From NCBI GenBank assembly GCA_003116975.1, contig BGKB01000070.1:9810-73809 (forward strand): 64,000 nt of DNA, in the 5' to 3' direction. Shown piece by piece: positions 1-13,400 of this stretch. Every line of letters begins with the position of its first letter. Position 1 is the first letter of the stretch. The notes beneath the pieces were generated by a model. That model worked only from the letters and a program-made list of their open reading frames with translations, was not told the origin of the DNA and ran no database searches. This DNA comes from Aurantiochytrium sp. KH105 (taxonomy: Eukaryota > Sar > Bigyra > Thraustochytrida > Thraustochytriidae). The position numbers were made by a program, and so were the translations under genes.

Positions 1-1437
1 ATCGACTATGATGACGGTGACGCCGAGCGCCGCGTTGCGCCGCACCTCATTCGCTCTTTGGCGACGCCGTCACGAAGCCGATCGCCACGACGAGATGCTC
101 TTGACTCGGAAACGGACGCCGAGCCTGGCTTTAAGCGCGGTGATAAGGTCGAAGCCCGTTTTGGTGGCAAGTCGAAATGGTACAAGGGCACGATCGTACG
201 CGTTTACGCAAGCGGCGCCTGCGATATCGACTACGATGATGGCGATGCGGAACGCCGCGTTGCGCCGCATCTCATTCGCTCTTTGGGGGCGATGCCGTCC
301 CGAAGCCGATCGCCACGACGAGATGCTCTTGACTCGGAAACGGACGCCGAGCCTGGCTTTAAGCGCGGTGATAAGGTCGAAGCCCGTTTTGGTGGCAAGT
401 CGAAATGGTACAAGGGCACGATCGTACGCGTTTACGCAAGCGGCGCCTGCGATATCGACTACGATGATGGCGATGCGGAACGCCGCGTTGCGCCGCATCT
501 CATTCGCTCTTTGGGGGCGATGCCGTCCCGAAGCCGATCGCCACGACGAGATGCTCTTGACTCGGAAACGGACGCCGAGCCTGGCTTTAAGCGCGGTGAT
601 AAGGTCGAAGCCCGTTTTGGTGGCAAGTCGAAATGGTACAAGGGCACGATCGTACGCGTTTACGCAAGCGGCGCCTGCGATATCGACTACGATGATGGCG
701 ATGCGGAACGCCGCGTTGCGCCGCATCTCATTCGCTCTTTGGGGGCGATGCCGTCCCGAAGCCGATCGCCACGACGAGATGTTCTTGACTCTGAGACTGA
801 TGCCGAGCCCGGATTTAAGCGCGGGGACAAGGTCGAAGCTCGTTTTGGCGGTAAGTCGAAATGGTACAAGGGCACGATCGTGCGCGTCCATGCAAGCGGC
901 GCCTGCGATATCGACTATGATGATGGCGATGCCGAACGTCGTGTCGCTCCGCATCTTATTCGTACATCAGTTGCATCTCGTTCACGTTCTCGATCGCGGT
1001 CGCCGCGTCGGGAGCCGAGCGATTCGGAGACAGATGCGGGTCCTTCTTTCAGGCGCGGGGATAAGGTTGAGGCTCGTTTTGGTGGCAAGTCGAAATGGTA
1101 CAAGGGCACGATTGTGCGTGTCCATGCAAGTGGCGCCTGTGACATCGACTACGATGATGGCGATGCGGAGCGTCGCGTTGCTCCTCATCTTATTCGCGCG
1201 TCAAACATATCTCGCTCTCGCTCTCGATCGAGGTCGCCGCGTCGCGAGCCGAGCGATTCGGAGACAGATACGGGCCGTTCTTTCAAGCGCGGCGACAAGG
1301 TCGAGGCCCGCTTTGGTGGCAAGTCGAAATGGTACAAGGGTACGATCGTGCGTGTTCATGCAAGTGGCGCCTGTGACATCAACTATGATGATGGCGATGC
1401 GGAGCGTCGCGTCGCACCAAATCTCATTCGATCGGTG
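1..1437 (+). repeat. Coding tandem repeat, 228-bp unit (76 aa, RS linker plus Tudor-like domain)
   Basis: The unit starts at matching points 226, 454 and 682, a period of 228 bp. Copies 286-513 and 514-741 are identical base for base as read here. The copy before them differs mainly in its first ~20 bases and is 3 bp shorter. The copies at 742-970, about 970-1200 and 1200-1437 are progressively diverged at synonymous and linker sites. More distant Tudor-like units follow at about 1735-1890, 2035-2200, 2220-2370 and 2770-2930. The array is cut by the left edge, so total copy number is unknown. Confidence 0.95.
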
Positions 1438-4400
1438 CCAAACTCTCGAAGCCGATCGAAGCAAGGCAACGCAAGTGCCGAAGACCGACTCCGATATCTC
1501 TTCGATCGTGAATCGCAAGATGTGACTCTTGGCACTGCAGGCGAGCTTTTGCGTAAATTCTCCGGCCGTGCCTTGTCTTCAGCAGAACGAAGACAAATGA
1601 TGAACATGGTCCGACAGCAGGGTTTGCGACCACGAGATCCAATTGAATTTGCGCACTTGGTGGACATATGTCGGGAGCTCGGCCTTTTGGGAGAAAGCAG
1701 TGCAGAGGACGACCATCCACAAAGCGTCGACTTGAGGGAAGGAGACCGGGTCGAAGCAAAATTCGGAGGTGGGGCAAAGTTTTATACCGGTCGGATCGTA
1801 CGCGTCAACCACGATGGAACGTACAACATCGACTATGATGATGGCGACTCGGAGCGACATGTTGACCCTTCTCTCATACGCTCTCTTGCTTCGAAAGCCG
1901 GATCTTCTCCTCGGCGTTCGCGCGCAAGCTCCCGTTCCAGATCTCGGTCTCGGTCCCGGTCCCGGTCTCCGCGAAGGTCACGATCACCTCGAAGGGATGG
2001 AAGTGAGGAGTCTTCTTCGGAGCAGAGTGACTCATTCGAAAAGGGGCAGACCGTGGAGGCCAAGTACGGAGGCGGTTCAGTGTGGTATCAAGGACGTATC
2101 ACCGCCGTGAACCGCGATGGAACGTTTGCCATCGCTTATGACGATGGCGATAAAGAGAATAGGGTTCAGGCGCGCCTCATTCGCGCGGTAAAATCATCTC
2201 GTAGAGCAAGCAGCAAGTCTCCTCTAACAAAGAATGCCAGAGTTAAGGCGCGTTTCAAGGGCTCTGCGGAATACTACACGGGCAAAATCACGGCAGTGAA
2301 CCGAGACGGAACTTATGCAGTGGCCTTTGACGACGGCGATTTCGATGACCAAGTGATTCGAGCAAACATTGAGCTGCTGGACGAAGGCCCAGCGGCCAGC
2401 CGGAAAACGGCGGATGATGGCCAGCTGAAGCGCTTCAAGTACGTGTTTGATCGCGAAGCCAAAGTCACACCGGGAACGGCAGCAGAAGTGATCCGCAAAG
2501 TGACTGGAACAGCTCTTAGCTCTGAGCAGCGCAAACAAGCATATATGTTCTGCAAGCGTAAAGGATTCTCGTCCGCTAAAGCTCTCAGCTTTGGTGAATT
2601 CAAGAGTATCTGCGTCGATCTTGGGGTACTTGACGAGAGTAGCAGCGAGGAGAGCGAGGAGAGCTCGACTGAGCGACACGGAACCAGGAGGCGGAGTCGA
2701 AGCCCTCGAGGTGGCAGGAGCCCTCGTCGAAGTCGGAGCCCTCGAGGAAAAGAGCATAGCAAGTCGTCCGAATTTGTCGTGGGCGATCGCGTAAAAGCGC
2801 AATTCGGGACCGGCACTGCGTGGTACCCGGGACGAATCGTGCGCGTGCATCGAAACGGCAGTGTGGACATCGACTACGACGACGGTGACAAGGAACAGAA
2901 CAAATCACCATCTTTAGTTCGCTCGCTGGATACAAACTCATCGCGAGGCAGAAGCAAGAGCCCTCGCGGCCGGTCTCGCGGGAAGAAGTCTTCCATTTGG
3001 GCCAAAATGCGCCGTGTGGCCTCGCGAGAGGCGGATCGTAATCATCGACCACCTCGATTAAGCGAGATTGAGCGCGAAAAAGACTATCGCGCACGTTGCA
3101 GAGCCATTCTCGGTGCACGTCGCTTTAAAGAACTTCAGCGAGCCTTTGACAAGTACGATCGAGACGGCAACGGGGAGCTCACGGAAAAGGAAGTCGCTCA
3201 AACCTTTCGTGATATGGGCAAAGACTTCTCGCGCGCAGATGTGCAGCGCTGGATTAAAGAAGTTGACGCTGATGGGTCTGGCACCGTGGACCTGGTCGAG
3301 TTCATCCAGGCATACACTGGCATAACCATGGACAGTAGTTCGGAGGACTCCGATTCCGAAAGCGAGTCATCAACTTCCTCCGTGGGTCGAGGTCGCGGTC
3401 GTGGTCGAGGTGGGAGCGCCAGAGGCAGAGGTCGGAGTCGCTCACGGCGGCGCAAAAGACATCACTCGCGCAGCTCGACGAGTTCTGAATCTTCGTTGTC
3501 TAGTGGGAGCGAAGTGGCGGAGCGCAAGTTATGGAAGAGAGAGGCTTGGGCCAAGCGGCTCGATGAAGATGCGATCGGCGCCATCGAAGACGCCTTTGAG
3601 GAGTATTGTTCCAAAACCCGGCGTGGAAGGCGTATTCTTCCTGCAAAGTATGTTCGTGTAGCACTCGTTGACACTGGCAAGGAGGCTTCGGTGTCACAGG
3701 TCAGCGAGTACATGCGTATCATGGGGCTTCAAAAGCACGATGCTCTATCATTGCCTGAATTTGCGCATGCATACGTGTACATGTTTTGCGATCCGGAGCG
3801 CGACGAGTTTGGGCGCGTCGGCTCGTACTACGAAAAACTTTGGGGATCAGGAACCTCGGGGCGCGCTGGCGGCGCGACACTAAGCCAACGCAGCTCCCTT
3901 GGTGACACGGAAACGATCGCTGCGCTTGCTGCGCAGACGTTTCGTTCCGGAGAGTGGAAAGGTTCACGAGAACAGCACGAAGCACTTTTACGCAAGCTTT
4001 CTCTTGGACGCTCGAACGAGGTCATTGACATTTTGAAGAAGCTCGTTCGCGCGTTCGAGGAGCTTGACTCAGACGAGACGGGCGAGGTCAGCGCCTCAGA
4101 TACCGAGGAACTTTTGCGCAAAGCGGGTCGAGATCCAGCGCCGCTCCGGGCAACTCTTGACGCCTTTTGTAAAGCACGAGCACGCACGTCGCTACCAGAG
4201 CTGCTGGCCGCTTTTGGCTTCGTCTTTGAAAGTGTTTCAGGCGAGCCCACTGTGCCTGCTGCCTTTGCAATGCTTCGCCTACACTCTACACCTCGCGATA
4301 CCCGCGTTGCTGCCGAGACTGCTCTGCAGTACTTGAACGACGTCTTGGCGAGGCCTGATGACGCGAACCTATGGCAAATCAGGGTCCGCGATAAAGCATT

Positions 4401-7400
4401 TCAGGCGCGTATTGGACGTCTTCGCGGAGGCATTGAACTTATGCACGCAGTGGGATTCGCCCCTAAGCGAAAGGCGTCTACCACGGACGGTGCTGCTGGG
4501 ACGGATCACGTTCACCTGTTGGCGCTCCGTGGCGTTGCGGACAAGTACGGGCGCACAATGGTGGAGGGAGTGCCTCAAGACACGCTTGCAACCCTTACGG
4601 TACGACGCGAAGAAATCGAAAAGGAGCTTCGGGCTATGGAGGGCGGCTCGAAAACAATCGGAGAGGCCGTTCGTAGTCTTCAACAGGAATGTACGCTAGC
4701 GCAGCTTCGTCTTGCGCTGGAGACGAGTCTCGTCATCGTCACGGATGTGCTGCAGAATCCCAAGGACTCGCGTAAGTGGCGAGTGCGCTGCGCTAACCCG
4801 CGTTTCCTCAAGTGCATAGGGCAGTGGGCTCATGGCTGTCAGCTCATGGAAGCCGTAGGATTTGAAAGAGTGGACGGCGCCGACGTTTACGTTTTGCGCG
4901 GCACGGCCGCAATCCCAAAGGGGGCCACATCAAAAGATTTTCGGTTTCCGCAACTGGAAAAAGATGTGGAGGACATGTTATGGCGTCGCAAGGTCGACAT
5001 TGAGGGTGCTCTTCGCGCTCTGGAAGTCACCATTGTCACAGGGAAGTCAAATGTAGTCAGCAACAGCGATATCGTGCCTCGCTCGCCGCACAAGGCCGCA
5101 CAAACGAGAAAGACTGCCCGCATCGTCTCGCCTATCTCGCGAAGCCCTCGCAGTCGCGAAGCCGATGCCTCCAAGTTCTTTGCGACCGTTCACGCGCGGT
5201 CCGCAACCGAGGATCTTCAGCTGAAGATGATCCAAAAGGTCTTCGAGGACTTTGATGTTGATGGTGATGGCTACATTACCGCGCGGGATCTCAAAGAAGC
5301 TTTACTCAGGCGTGGCCACGACAACAGCGACGCCGCGGTTGCAGCGTGGATCCGCTCCCGAGATATTGACCACGACGGCTCTGTGTCGTTGGCCGAGTTC
5401 ACCGCTTCGTTTGCACATACTGTCCCACCGCGTGTGATGGACGGTCGAGGCCTGGAGAATGTCCCGCTGCAACCTGCAAAGCTAACCGAGAATGGAACGA
5501 CCTCTGCTCGCGCAAAAGGCTGGCGACCAGAGGACGCGATCTCGCCGACGGAGGTTGCGTTTGGCCTTGTTCGTCTCTTTCATACAAAGCGTCGATGCAG
5601 CTCGATTCTGGCAAATCTTTGCGCATTCACTGAGAAGGCTCTTGATCATCGCGCACGGACCTTGGACGCGACGAATAGCAGCAAGCCACAACAACAACAA
5701 GACCGAGGTAAGTCCTTCGTTCTTGCTCCTGACGACTATGTGCGACATGTGGCCAAGACAAAGGGCGCTGCAGAGATTTTGAGTGCGCTGCACTGGACCT
5801 ACGATGGCCGACGTCGATCCTATGTTTCCCATGTCGACGCCGAGGAAATGGAGCAGATGCGCGCACGGCTTCGGGAACTTGACATGCATCGCCGAGGTCT
5901 CGAGTTCCCCGAGGTTGCCAACGCCAAGGCTGTCGGCGGCGCTGTTGCGTCACTTGGTGGGACACCTTCGACGCAGGAGAATCGGCCGTCCTCATGGCTT
6001 GCCGCAATGGAAACGGTTGTGAGGTATCTTGAGAATGTATTGCACGACCCGCAGGCACCGCGCTTTCGTCGCATCAATATTCAAAATGAAACGTTCAGGC
6101 GTCGTATTGGTCGCTTACAGGGTGGTATCGAGATTCTCATCGCGGCCGGCTTTCGCGAAACAGAAGAATCCATGCTTCTGTTACCCGAGAAAGCAAGTCT
6201 ACCAGAAATCAAGGCGCGTCTTGTTGAGATAAAAGCCGGGATCGAGCCTTTGCGGGAGCAGGCGAAACTTGAGCGCAATCGCGTAACCGACAACTCGCTC
6301 GATAAGGCGGGCCAACGTCGAACGAAGGTTGTGCGAGGAAGCGATTTGCCACAACAGCAAAAGGACACGAATGGCAAGAAAGAGTCTCCTCGAAAATCGA
6401 CCGAAACGCCTCATGGGTTCGCGAATCGTCGCATTGAGTCGCTTCGTATCAAGGAGCTCGAGGCCCAAGTGCATGTACTCAAGGAAAAACTTGTGGAGAC
6501 ACGCAAGGTGAAAAAGGCTTCCGAATTGCAGGAATCTGTTGCGTCCTCATACCGAGGCGATGAAACAGCCGACATTCCGTCCGAGCTCGTGACTTACGAG
6601 CTACTCGCGCAAGAACGCTCCCGCAACAGCGGTCCAAGAAGCAAAATGCTGAAGCGTGGATCTGGTCTCGGGGGCGGAGCTCTTCTCGGAACCTCTGCGT
6701 CACGGGCAGCCGGTGGGCGAATTGGGCCACTTTCTCGCTCCGGTGCTCCATTGGTGCGCGCAAGGGTCTCTCGGGGCGCAAGTCGAGGCCAGGGCAAGCT
6801 TTTTGTCACATCAGATCAGGGATTTAGGAACGGTGACATGATTCTTGTGGGCAAAGTGAGCGAGACGCAAGAGGCACGATTTGTCGTTGGATTCTCTGAT
6901 GGCTGCCTCATTCTCGACCGTGTTCTGGAATTTGATCACGAGGAAGGTATACCTGTCATTACAGGACGGGCCAACAAATCGGAAATGAGAGACTTTCGGC
7001 GGCGCGAGATCGCCGACTATGTCGTATCCGACATCCTCTTGCCGCTCGTAGAGAACTGCGTGGACGCAGGCGAGGCCGTCGTTCGCGCTCGAGACTTGCA
7101 GCGGCGCTTTGAGGAAAGGCCGCTGATGAAGCCTGTTTTCGTTAGCCGTCTCGAACATGAAAGCACACTCGGAGAAGATGCACTTCTGGTGGGCGCTTCA
7201 ACTCTCGCACGAGACAATCCGAGTGTCAATGCGGCTTCGTTGCCAAATCGTCTCTGGTATTCTGAAAAGATGGCCACTCTCTATGTTCTGCGCCACGCGA
7301 ACGAAGCACACGTCTGGACGGAGGCAATGTCTCCCTTGGAGCTGCGAGACCTCTTTGAGCTCATTGATGCGGACGGAGACGGCAGAATCTGCCGCGATGA

Positions 7401-10400
7401 GGTTGTTGCGGCAGCAAGTAGCGAGCCGCGCGTCGCGGCTTTACTTTCGGCAGGATGTTTTCGCAACGTGGACGGAGGAGATCATGACTCCTCGCAGGCC
7501 TTTGCTACGATCTTTGACGGTCGTCAAGCAGAGTTGACATGGGAGGAGTTTGCGAGCTTTTTTAGCGCTGGGGCCAGACGCGCGGCTCAGGAGCGCGCAA
7601 CGCCAGGATGGTGGACAACACTTCGTAGATGGTGTGAAGAAGCGTGGGCAAGCGGTCTCTCTGAAGATGACCTGCGCGAGATGCATGTCACCTTTTCGCT
7701 TTTCGACGCCGATGCGGACGGGAAGCTGTCCTTTCAGGAGTGGCGCGCAGCCTGCCAAAGTATGGATGGCATTTTCCCAACGAGCGCCGGGTGGCCAGAT
7801 GCCCCGCGGAGTCAGCTTGCATCAGACGCTGAAGCGGCAGAACTTTGGTCCAGTGCACGAAGAATCAACTTTGCCGAGTTTGGCAAACTTCGTGCTGCGC
7901 AAGCACGTCGTCATGGAGATGTTCATGCCGGCCAAGGAATGTCGGCGTCTTCCGCTCTCGGTGGCCTCGGCATTCTCACTCTTATTCGTAGAAACCTTCG
8001 CAGGCTTCATGCGGAGCTTCTCCGCCAGTACAACGGAAAGTTCACGAAGGCAATCTTCCTTCAAGGGTGCTTTGACGACACCGCGCTTTTAGAGCTCATG
8101 CACTTTCCTTTGGCCCAGAGCGAAGATGCTGGTCAGTCCATGGAAACTTTGGAAACGCGCTTACGGCAATTTGGGGCCCATCCTCGGGCAACCTCAACGC
8201 GTGCAGTGAGCTGGGCTGACATAGCACGCTGTGTTAACGCCTCGTCTTCGCCGACTACGATGATGCCTCTTCGCGCGCCGGCGCTGTTTTCAGGGCGTGC
8301 TCAGCGCACGGTATGCTTTGGTCAGGATGACGCAAAAGTGTACGAGGTCGCGTGCGACCAAGAATTGCAGCGAGTGTTCGTGCTGTACCTCAGTGGGGCA
8401 CTCGTAGTTTGGTCAGCAGACGGCAAGCGAGAACTCTGTCGTACACAAGTAATGTCGCACGCCTCACCCGCCCGACATGCTATGGCAACGGGGTCACGAG
8501 CCATGAGGGTACTTCAATTCGACAGCAAAACATCGCTTCTGATCGTTTGCACTGCGCCGGTCGACAACCGCTTCCAGGTGCTCGAATCCGTAAGTTTACG
8601 CAATTTACGCGATATCACTCTTCATGTAAAGCCAGCCGTTGGCGCGGAACTTGCTCCCGTCATCGAAGTCGCAGAGTTCTCGTCGCGATGGGACGCTGTC
8701 ATTTGCGCCGTTTCAGGCGGGGCGGCGAACATTCAGATTCTCTGCGCCCGATTCGGTCACCCCATAGCGCTCGTGCCCGCTGCCAAGGAATATTCGGGCA
8801 TCCCGCGTCTTCTGTATGTGCCCGATGCGGAATTCCTTGTAGCAGGTGATGCGGGCGGAACGCTCCGTTTCTGGGATCTCGCGGAGCAGCTTCGCTGGCG
8901 ACGTGCTGCGAGCGACGCATCCTCGCAAAGCTTGCAGGCTCTTCTCTCGAAGCTGCGCAAGGCGTTAGCACTTCGCGCTTCGTTGGACGACAACGAAGAC
9001 TCCTCCCGACGCGCCGTGCTCCTCGCGCAAGATCGCGCACATCTCTCGTGGACTGTGCGCTACTCGGACGATCTCGGAGGCACAGAGACGAAGATTGATG
9101 CGTGCAGACTTCGACTTCCTTGGAAGGAAGTCGTAGACAGCGAAGAGATTTCTGGGGTTTCGCAATTCCGCAAAGGCATGGAGGTTATTGTTGTTGGCCA
9201 AAAGCTCGTCGAAGTTGCCATATCTCGGCTCTACCCCTCGCGGCCTGGCCATGCAGACGTTCTCGTTGTTGGCACTGGCGAAGGTTGGACCTCCGTGATG
9301 CTTCCTGAAGAGCTCGGTCACGTGAACGTGGGAGATCGCGTTCGCATTCCTCTGCCAGCCGAACATGGCGACGTGGAGGCTCTTTTCGCGAGACTTGACG
9401 AGAATGGCGACGGCGTGGTTTCGCTTGAGGAGCTCAGCACATTAGTCAGAGAGCACGCTCGACTTGATCTGCATCGCGAAGACCTAGCACGTGTCTTTGA
9501 CTACATCGATGTCAATAAGGACGGCCAGGTGTCACTGCGAGAGCTTTCGGCCGCCCTCAAGGATCGCGACGAAGGTTTTGCAAGAACTCGCGCCGTGAAA
9601 CGTCCGCCCAAAGAACTTGTGTGCCGTCACACCACAGTGCTGCCAGGAAAAGGAAAGAGCACACAAGTCACGGCTCTTGCCTTTTTGCGCATGGCCGGCT
9701 TGGTATGTGCTGCGACCTCGGGAGGTAAAATTCACCTTGTCGACCCGCTAGTGCGTCGTTTTCGACTCACGCATCGTGCCTTTGCCGACCTTCACGCAGA
9801 GACGGGGCCCGAGTTTACCCAGGCGTCGGAAAACTATGCCTGCGTGCATTCCTTCGATGTCCCCCGTGGGGGCGTTGTCTCACAGTTGAGTCCCGTTTAT
9901 TTTCAGTCTGCAGGCAAGGACACGCACGTGCCCGTCACGTTGGATCACGCGCAAGCGGAAGCTGCAAAACGTGCTGATCAAACGCTGCAGGACAGCCTCG
10001 GGCCAGATGACGCTCTGGTGCAGGGCTTTGCCTATATTTCTGCGAACGGTAGTGTACTTGTCGTTGCAGCGTCGGGATTTGACGAAAACATGGTGTTGCT
10101 GCAAGACCAGAGTCTGTTTGGCATGACAGGGGCAATGACGCGCCCTGGGGGCTGGTCTTCAGGCACAGACGACCTTCGCCGAGCGTATCGTCTACGCACC
10201 AGCGTTCGACGCGTGTTTTACTTTGTGTCCAAGGAGGCTCGCGGTCTTCCGGAAATACGGGCTTCACTGGAACGTGGAGGCTTGGCGCTTCTTGACTTGA
10301 TGAGCATCGAGCGCGCTCTCGAAAATCCACATGTACATGTCTTTCCTTTTTACCAGCAGGGCGATGGGCCCAACTCAGTTCTCGCCAATCCTCGCAGCTC

Positions 10401-13400
10401 GTCTTCACTCGAAAGTGTGGCAAATCATGTGGGCATGGTCACTCGAAGGATCGGCAAGAGCATGTACGAAGTTGCTTACGACGCCTCTCGGAGTGTTCTC
10501 AAGCTTCCTCGACACATGCTTGAGCCCCTGACCGACGCGCACGGCTCGCGAGATTTACACACCGGTGAACGGGTTCGTGTGCAGCAGGGCATGCTGTACT
10601 CTGACAACCGCAGTGCTTCTGATGGCGCGGTCGCTCGAGAAGATTCCACGGGATCTCAATTTGGACCCCCAGGTGACGGATCTTCTGTCGAACTGCTCTC
10701 TGCGCTCTTCATCAAACGAGATGGTAGCTTAGGCGTTGGGACGTGGTCTGTCGATCGAATCAACGTGCTCACACCTGCGCGAGACCTTGCTTACCCTCTA
10801 TCGCGAGTGCAACGTCTCGCTGCGGTCCGCTCGGGGGCCAGATGGCGTGCCATGGCGCACCAAAGTGTTCGCGCTGCTGCATCATTGTCCCATCTTCGGG
10901 TTCGATCTTTCCAGGCAGCGGAAGTCGGTCTCTTGGAGAAGATCGGAGAGGTCCTTCGCAATGTTTCGCTTCGATCAGGTCCCGATGACACTGAAACAAG
11001 CGCAGAAGAAGCTTTCCAGCTTGCGAGACTGCTTCCGCAGCGATGGGGTGCGCGTTTCCGGAATATGCTTCGGACATTTCGCGAAATTTTTGATCGAGTT
11101 GCGCAAGGGCAGTCTTGCTCAACGTCAAGCCTGATCGACGCTGTTGAGTACTCTTTTGCCTCGGGCGACGAGGCCAACAATCTCGGCCTCGACTTGGGCC
11201 TCGGCGGCAGTTTCGCGCGCTTTCGAGCGGCAATAACTCGCGACGGGAAGCGACAGACGATCGAGCTCGTTACGTTGCTGGAGTGCGTGGTTCGGCTTCA
11301 CAGCGAAGTCCTGGCGCCGGAAGAGGCCTTTGACGTTTTGCAGCAGGTGCACTTTTTAGACCGTGATACATGCTCCCCTGATCAAGTTCTCGAGGTTTGT
11401 CGAGGTCTTCCTTCCGACGCACCAGGAGAACCCAACTTTGGTTTCTCGGAGGCGAACTTTGTGCTCTTTGCAAGTCGAATTGATCCATTCTGGTCTGTGC
11501 GAGATGCCGTTCAGCGGACCCGAGCGCTTGGCAGCCGCGAGAATTTGCGAAAGCGCGTGCCGCAGCACAAATTAGTACGCCTTGCAAGTCTTGTTGTTGC
11601 AAGAGACTGCACGATGGAACTTGCCGCCTGCAACGAGAATCTCAAAGCGCTCATGGCCAATCTCAAGCAGCGTGCTGTGGGTCACGTTAATGCAAGTGTG
11701 CATGACAATTTGCTGGAAGCCCCTAAAATCGACGGGAACGATGCACAGGAGGATGCTGCCATGCCAGGAAATTCATCCACGACTTTGTGGAACCTTGGAA
11801 CTGAATCGACAGAATTTCTCTTGCGGTCATCGGAACGTGCACTCGCAGCTCTTGACAGTGCAGCGCCGCCGAAATATAGGCTTGCTCTCGACGGCGAGGA
11901 TACATCTTGTGCACAGAGCATGCCTCAGCGAACGGTCTATCGTGCGAAGGGATGGACCCGGCAACAAGGTCATGGCAATCCCCTTGACCTTTGGGTCCAT
12001 GTTGTCGATGAGCAAAAGCTGGCCAGAATTCAGTCATACGATGGCCAGCCTTATGAAGCACATCTAGAGCGAGAGGCAGCAATGTACCGGCTACTCGAGA
12101 AAGATGGGGTGGCTCCTACGATTCTCGACAATGCGCGACCGGTAGAAGACGAATGCAGAAAGACCGTAGCCGACGGCTCTTACACCATGGTATTTGGAGC
12201 TTTGCCAGGTTGGCGAACACTCCGTGAGTGTATGGATGCTCACGGATACCTCGGCCATCCTTCATTGGCGCCGCTACTACTCTCATGGTCCTATCAGTTG
12301 CTTCGCATTCTGAAAATCATTCATGCAAAGGGTATTGTGCTGCGCGGGCCGCGACCTCGGCAGATTCTGGTATCGCCTTGCGGACGTTTTCTCCGTCTGT
12401 CGAGTCTAGCAACTGCGGGTCTGCTTGCCCTCGATGGAGCTACGGAGGGCGAGATGGTGGCCGGACCGGATCTGGGAGAAGTTGTCTCTCCGGAAGAGCG
12501 TGGCTATGATCCCGTAAATGACACTCGCGACGGCGCGCGACCTTCCAAAGCATATGACATGTACTGTTTTGGGTGCCTTCTCATGGAGCTTATTACTGGT
12601 TCCGTCATTCCGCGCGAGTCAAACTCGTTCCCCTATGGCCTCTTTCAACTGAGTGTACCGAATGCAAAGTCATCACTAAGTGCCACAAGTACATTGACAC
12701 TCGGCCCACGAGGAGAATTGCAGCTTCGACGCACGGATGGGGCCCTACCAAACGAAGCTTGTGCGGTTGACGCGAGCATGAAGCAGCTCGCAGAATTCAA
12801 GGCGATGGCATTTGCAATTCAAGCTGGAAGTTACGTAGGCGATGATCTCGTGGCCTCGGGGCCGTTTGTCATCGACATTGCCATGCAATGCCTCAAAGCA
12901 GATCCGGGCTCTCGTCCGCTCCCCCAAGACTTGATGGAAGCAGAGCGACTGTTGATCACCGAGTCCGATTTCATAGAGGCGGGAAAGATTGCTCGTCGAT
13001 GGCTAGCACGCGATCGTATTTGCAGAAATGTGCGGCAGGGCGTTGCCGTTCCGCTCGAGATCCTTATTGCTCAGACACATTCTCAGGATGCCGGCGCAAA
13101 GTGGCACGATGGCGCTATGGATCCTCGAATGCTCTTGGATGCTGTGGAAGCCGTCGTTGACTGCTGCTGCTGTTCCGTGAGCGGCAATGTCGATGGTGAC
13201 AGCGTGCTGGGATCATCTCCATCTCTGTGCGATGAGGTTGTGGCTATGGGGGCCTTGCAATCGGTTGTCAAGTTGACGCTGCGCTTTTTCTCGAGCGGGG
13301 GAGGTGCGGATGTTCCCGGTCGAGGGACCTCGGACCTTGGTTTTTTAGAAGGCGATCCAGGCGAACCGCTTCGACTTCGTGTGCTGAAACGGGTCGTCTT

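Noticed and set aside
1-1437. CRISPR-like direct repeats
   Set aside because: Units are 228 bp with no unique spacers, and they are in-frame coding repeats in a eukaryotic gene.
8-1525. 505-codon plus-strand frame and matching 294-codon minus-strand frame across the repeat array
   Set aside because: They follow the 228-bp repeat period (divisible by three) and are antisense or shifted shadows of the Tudor-repeat frame.
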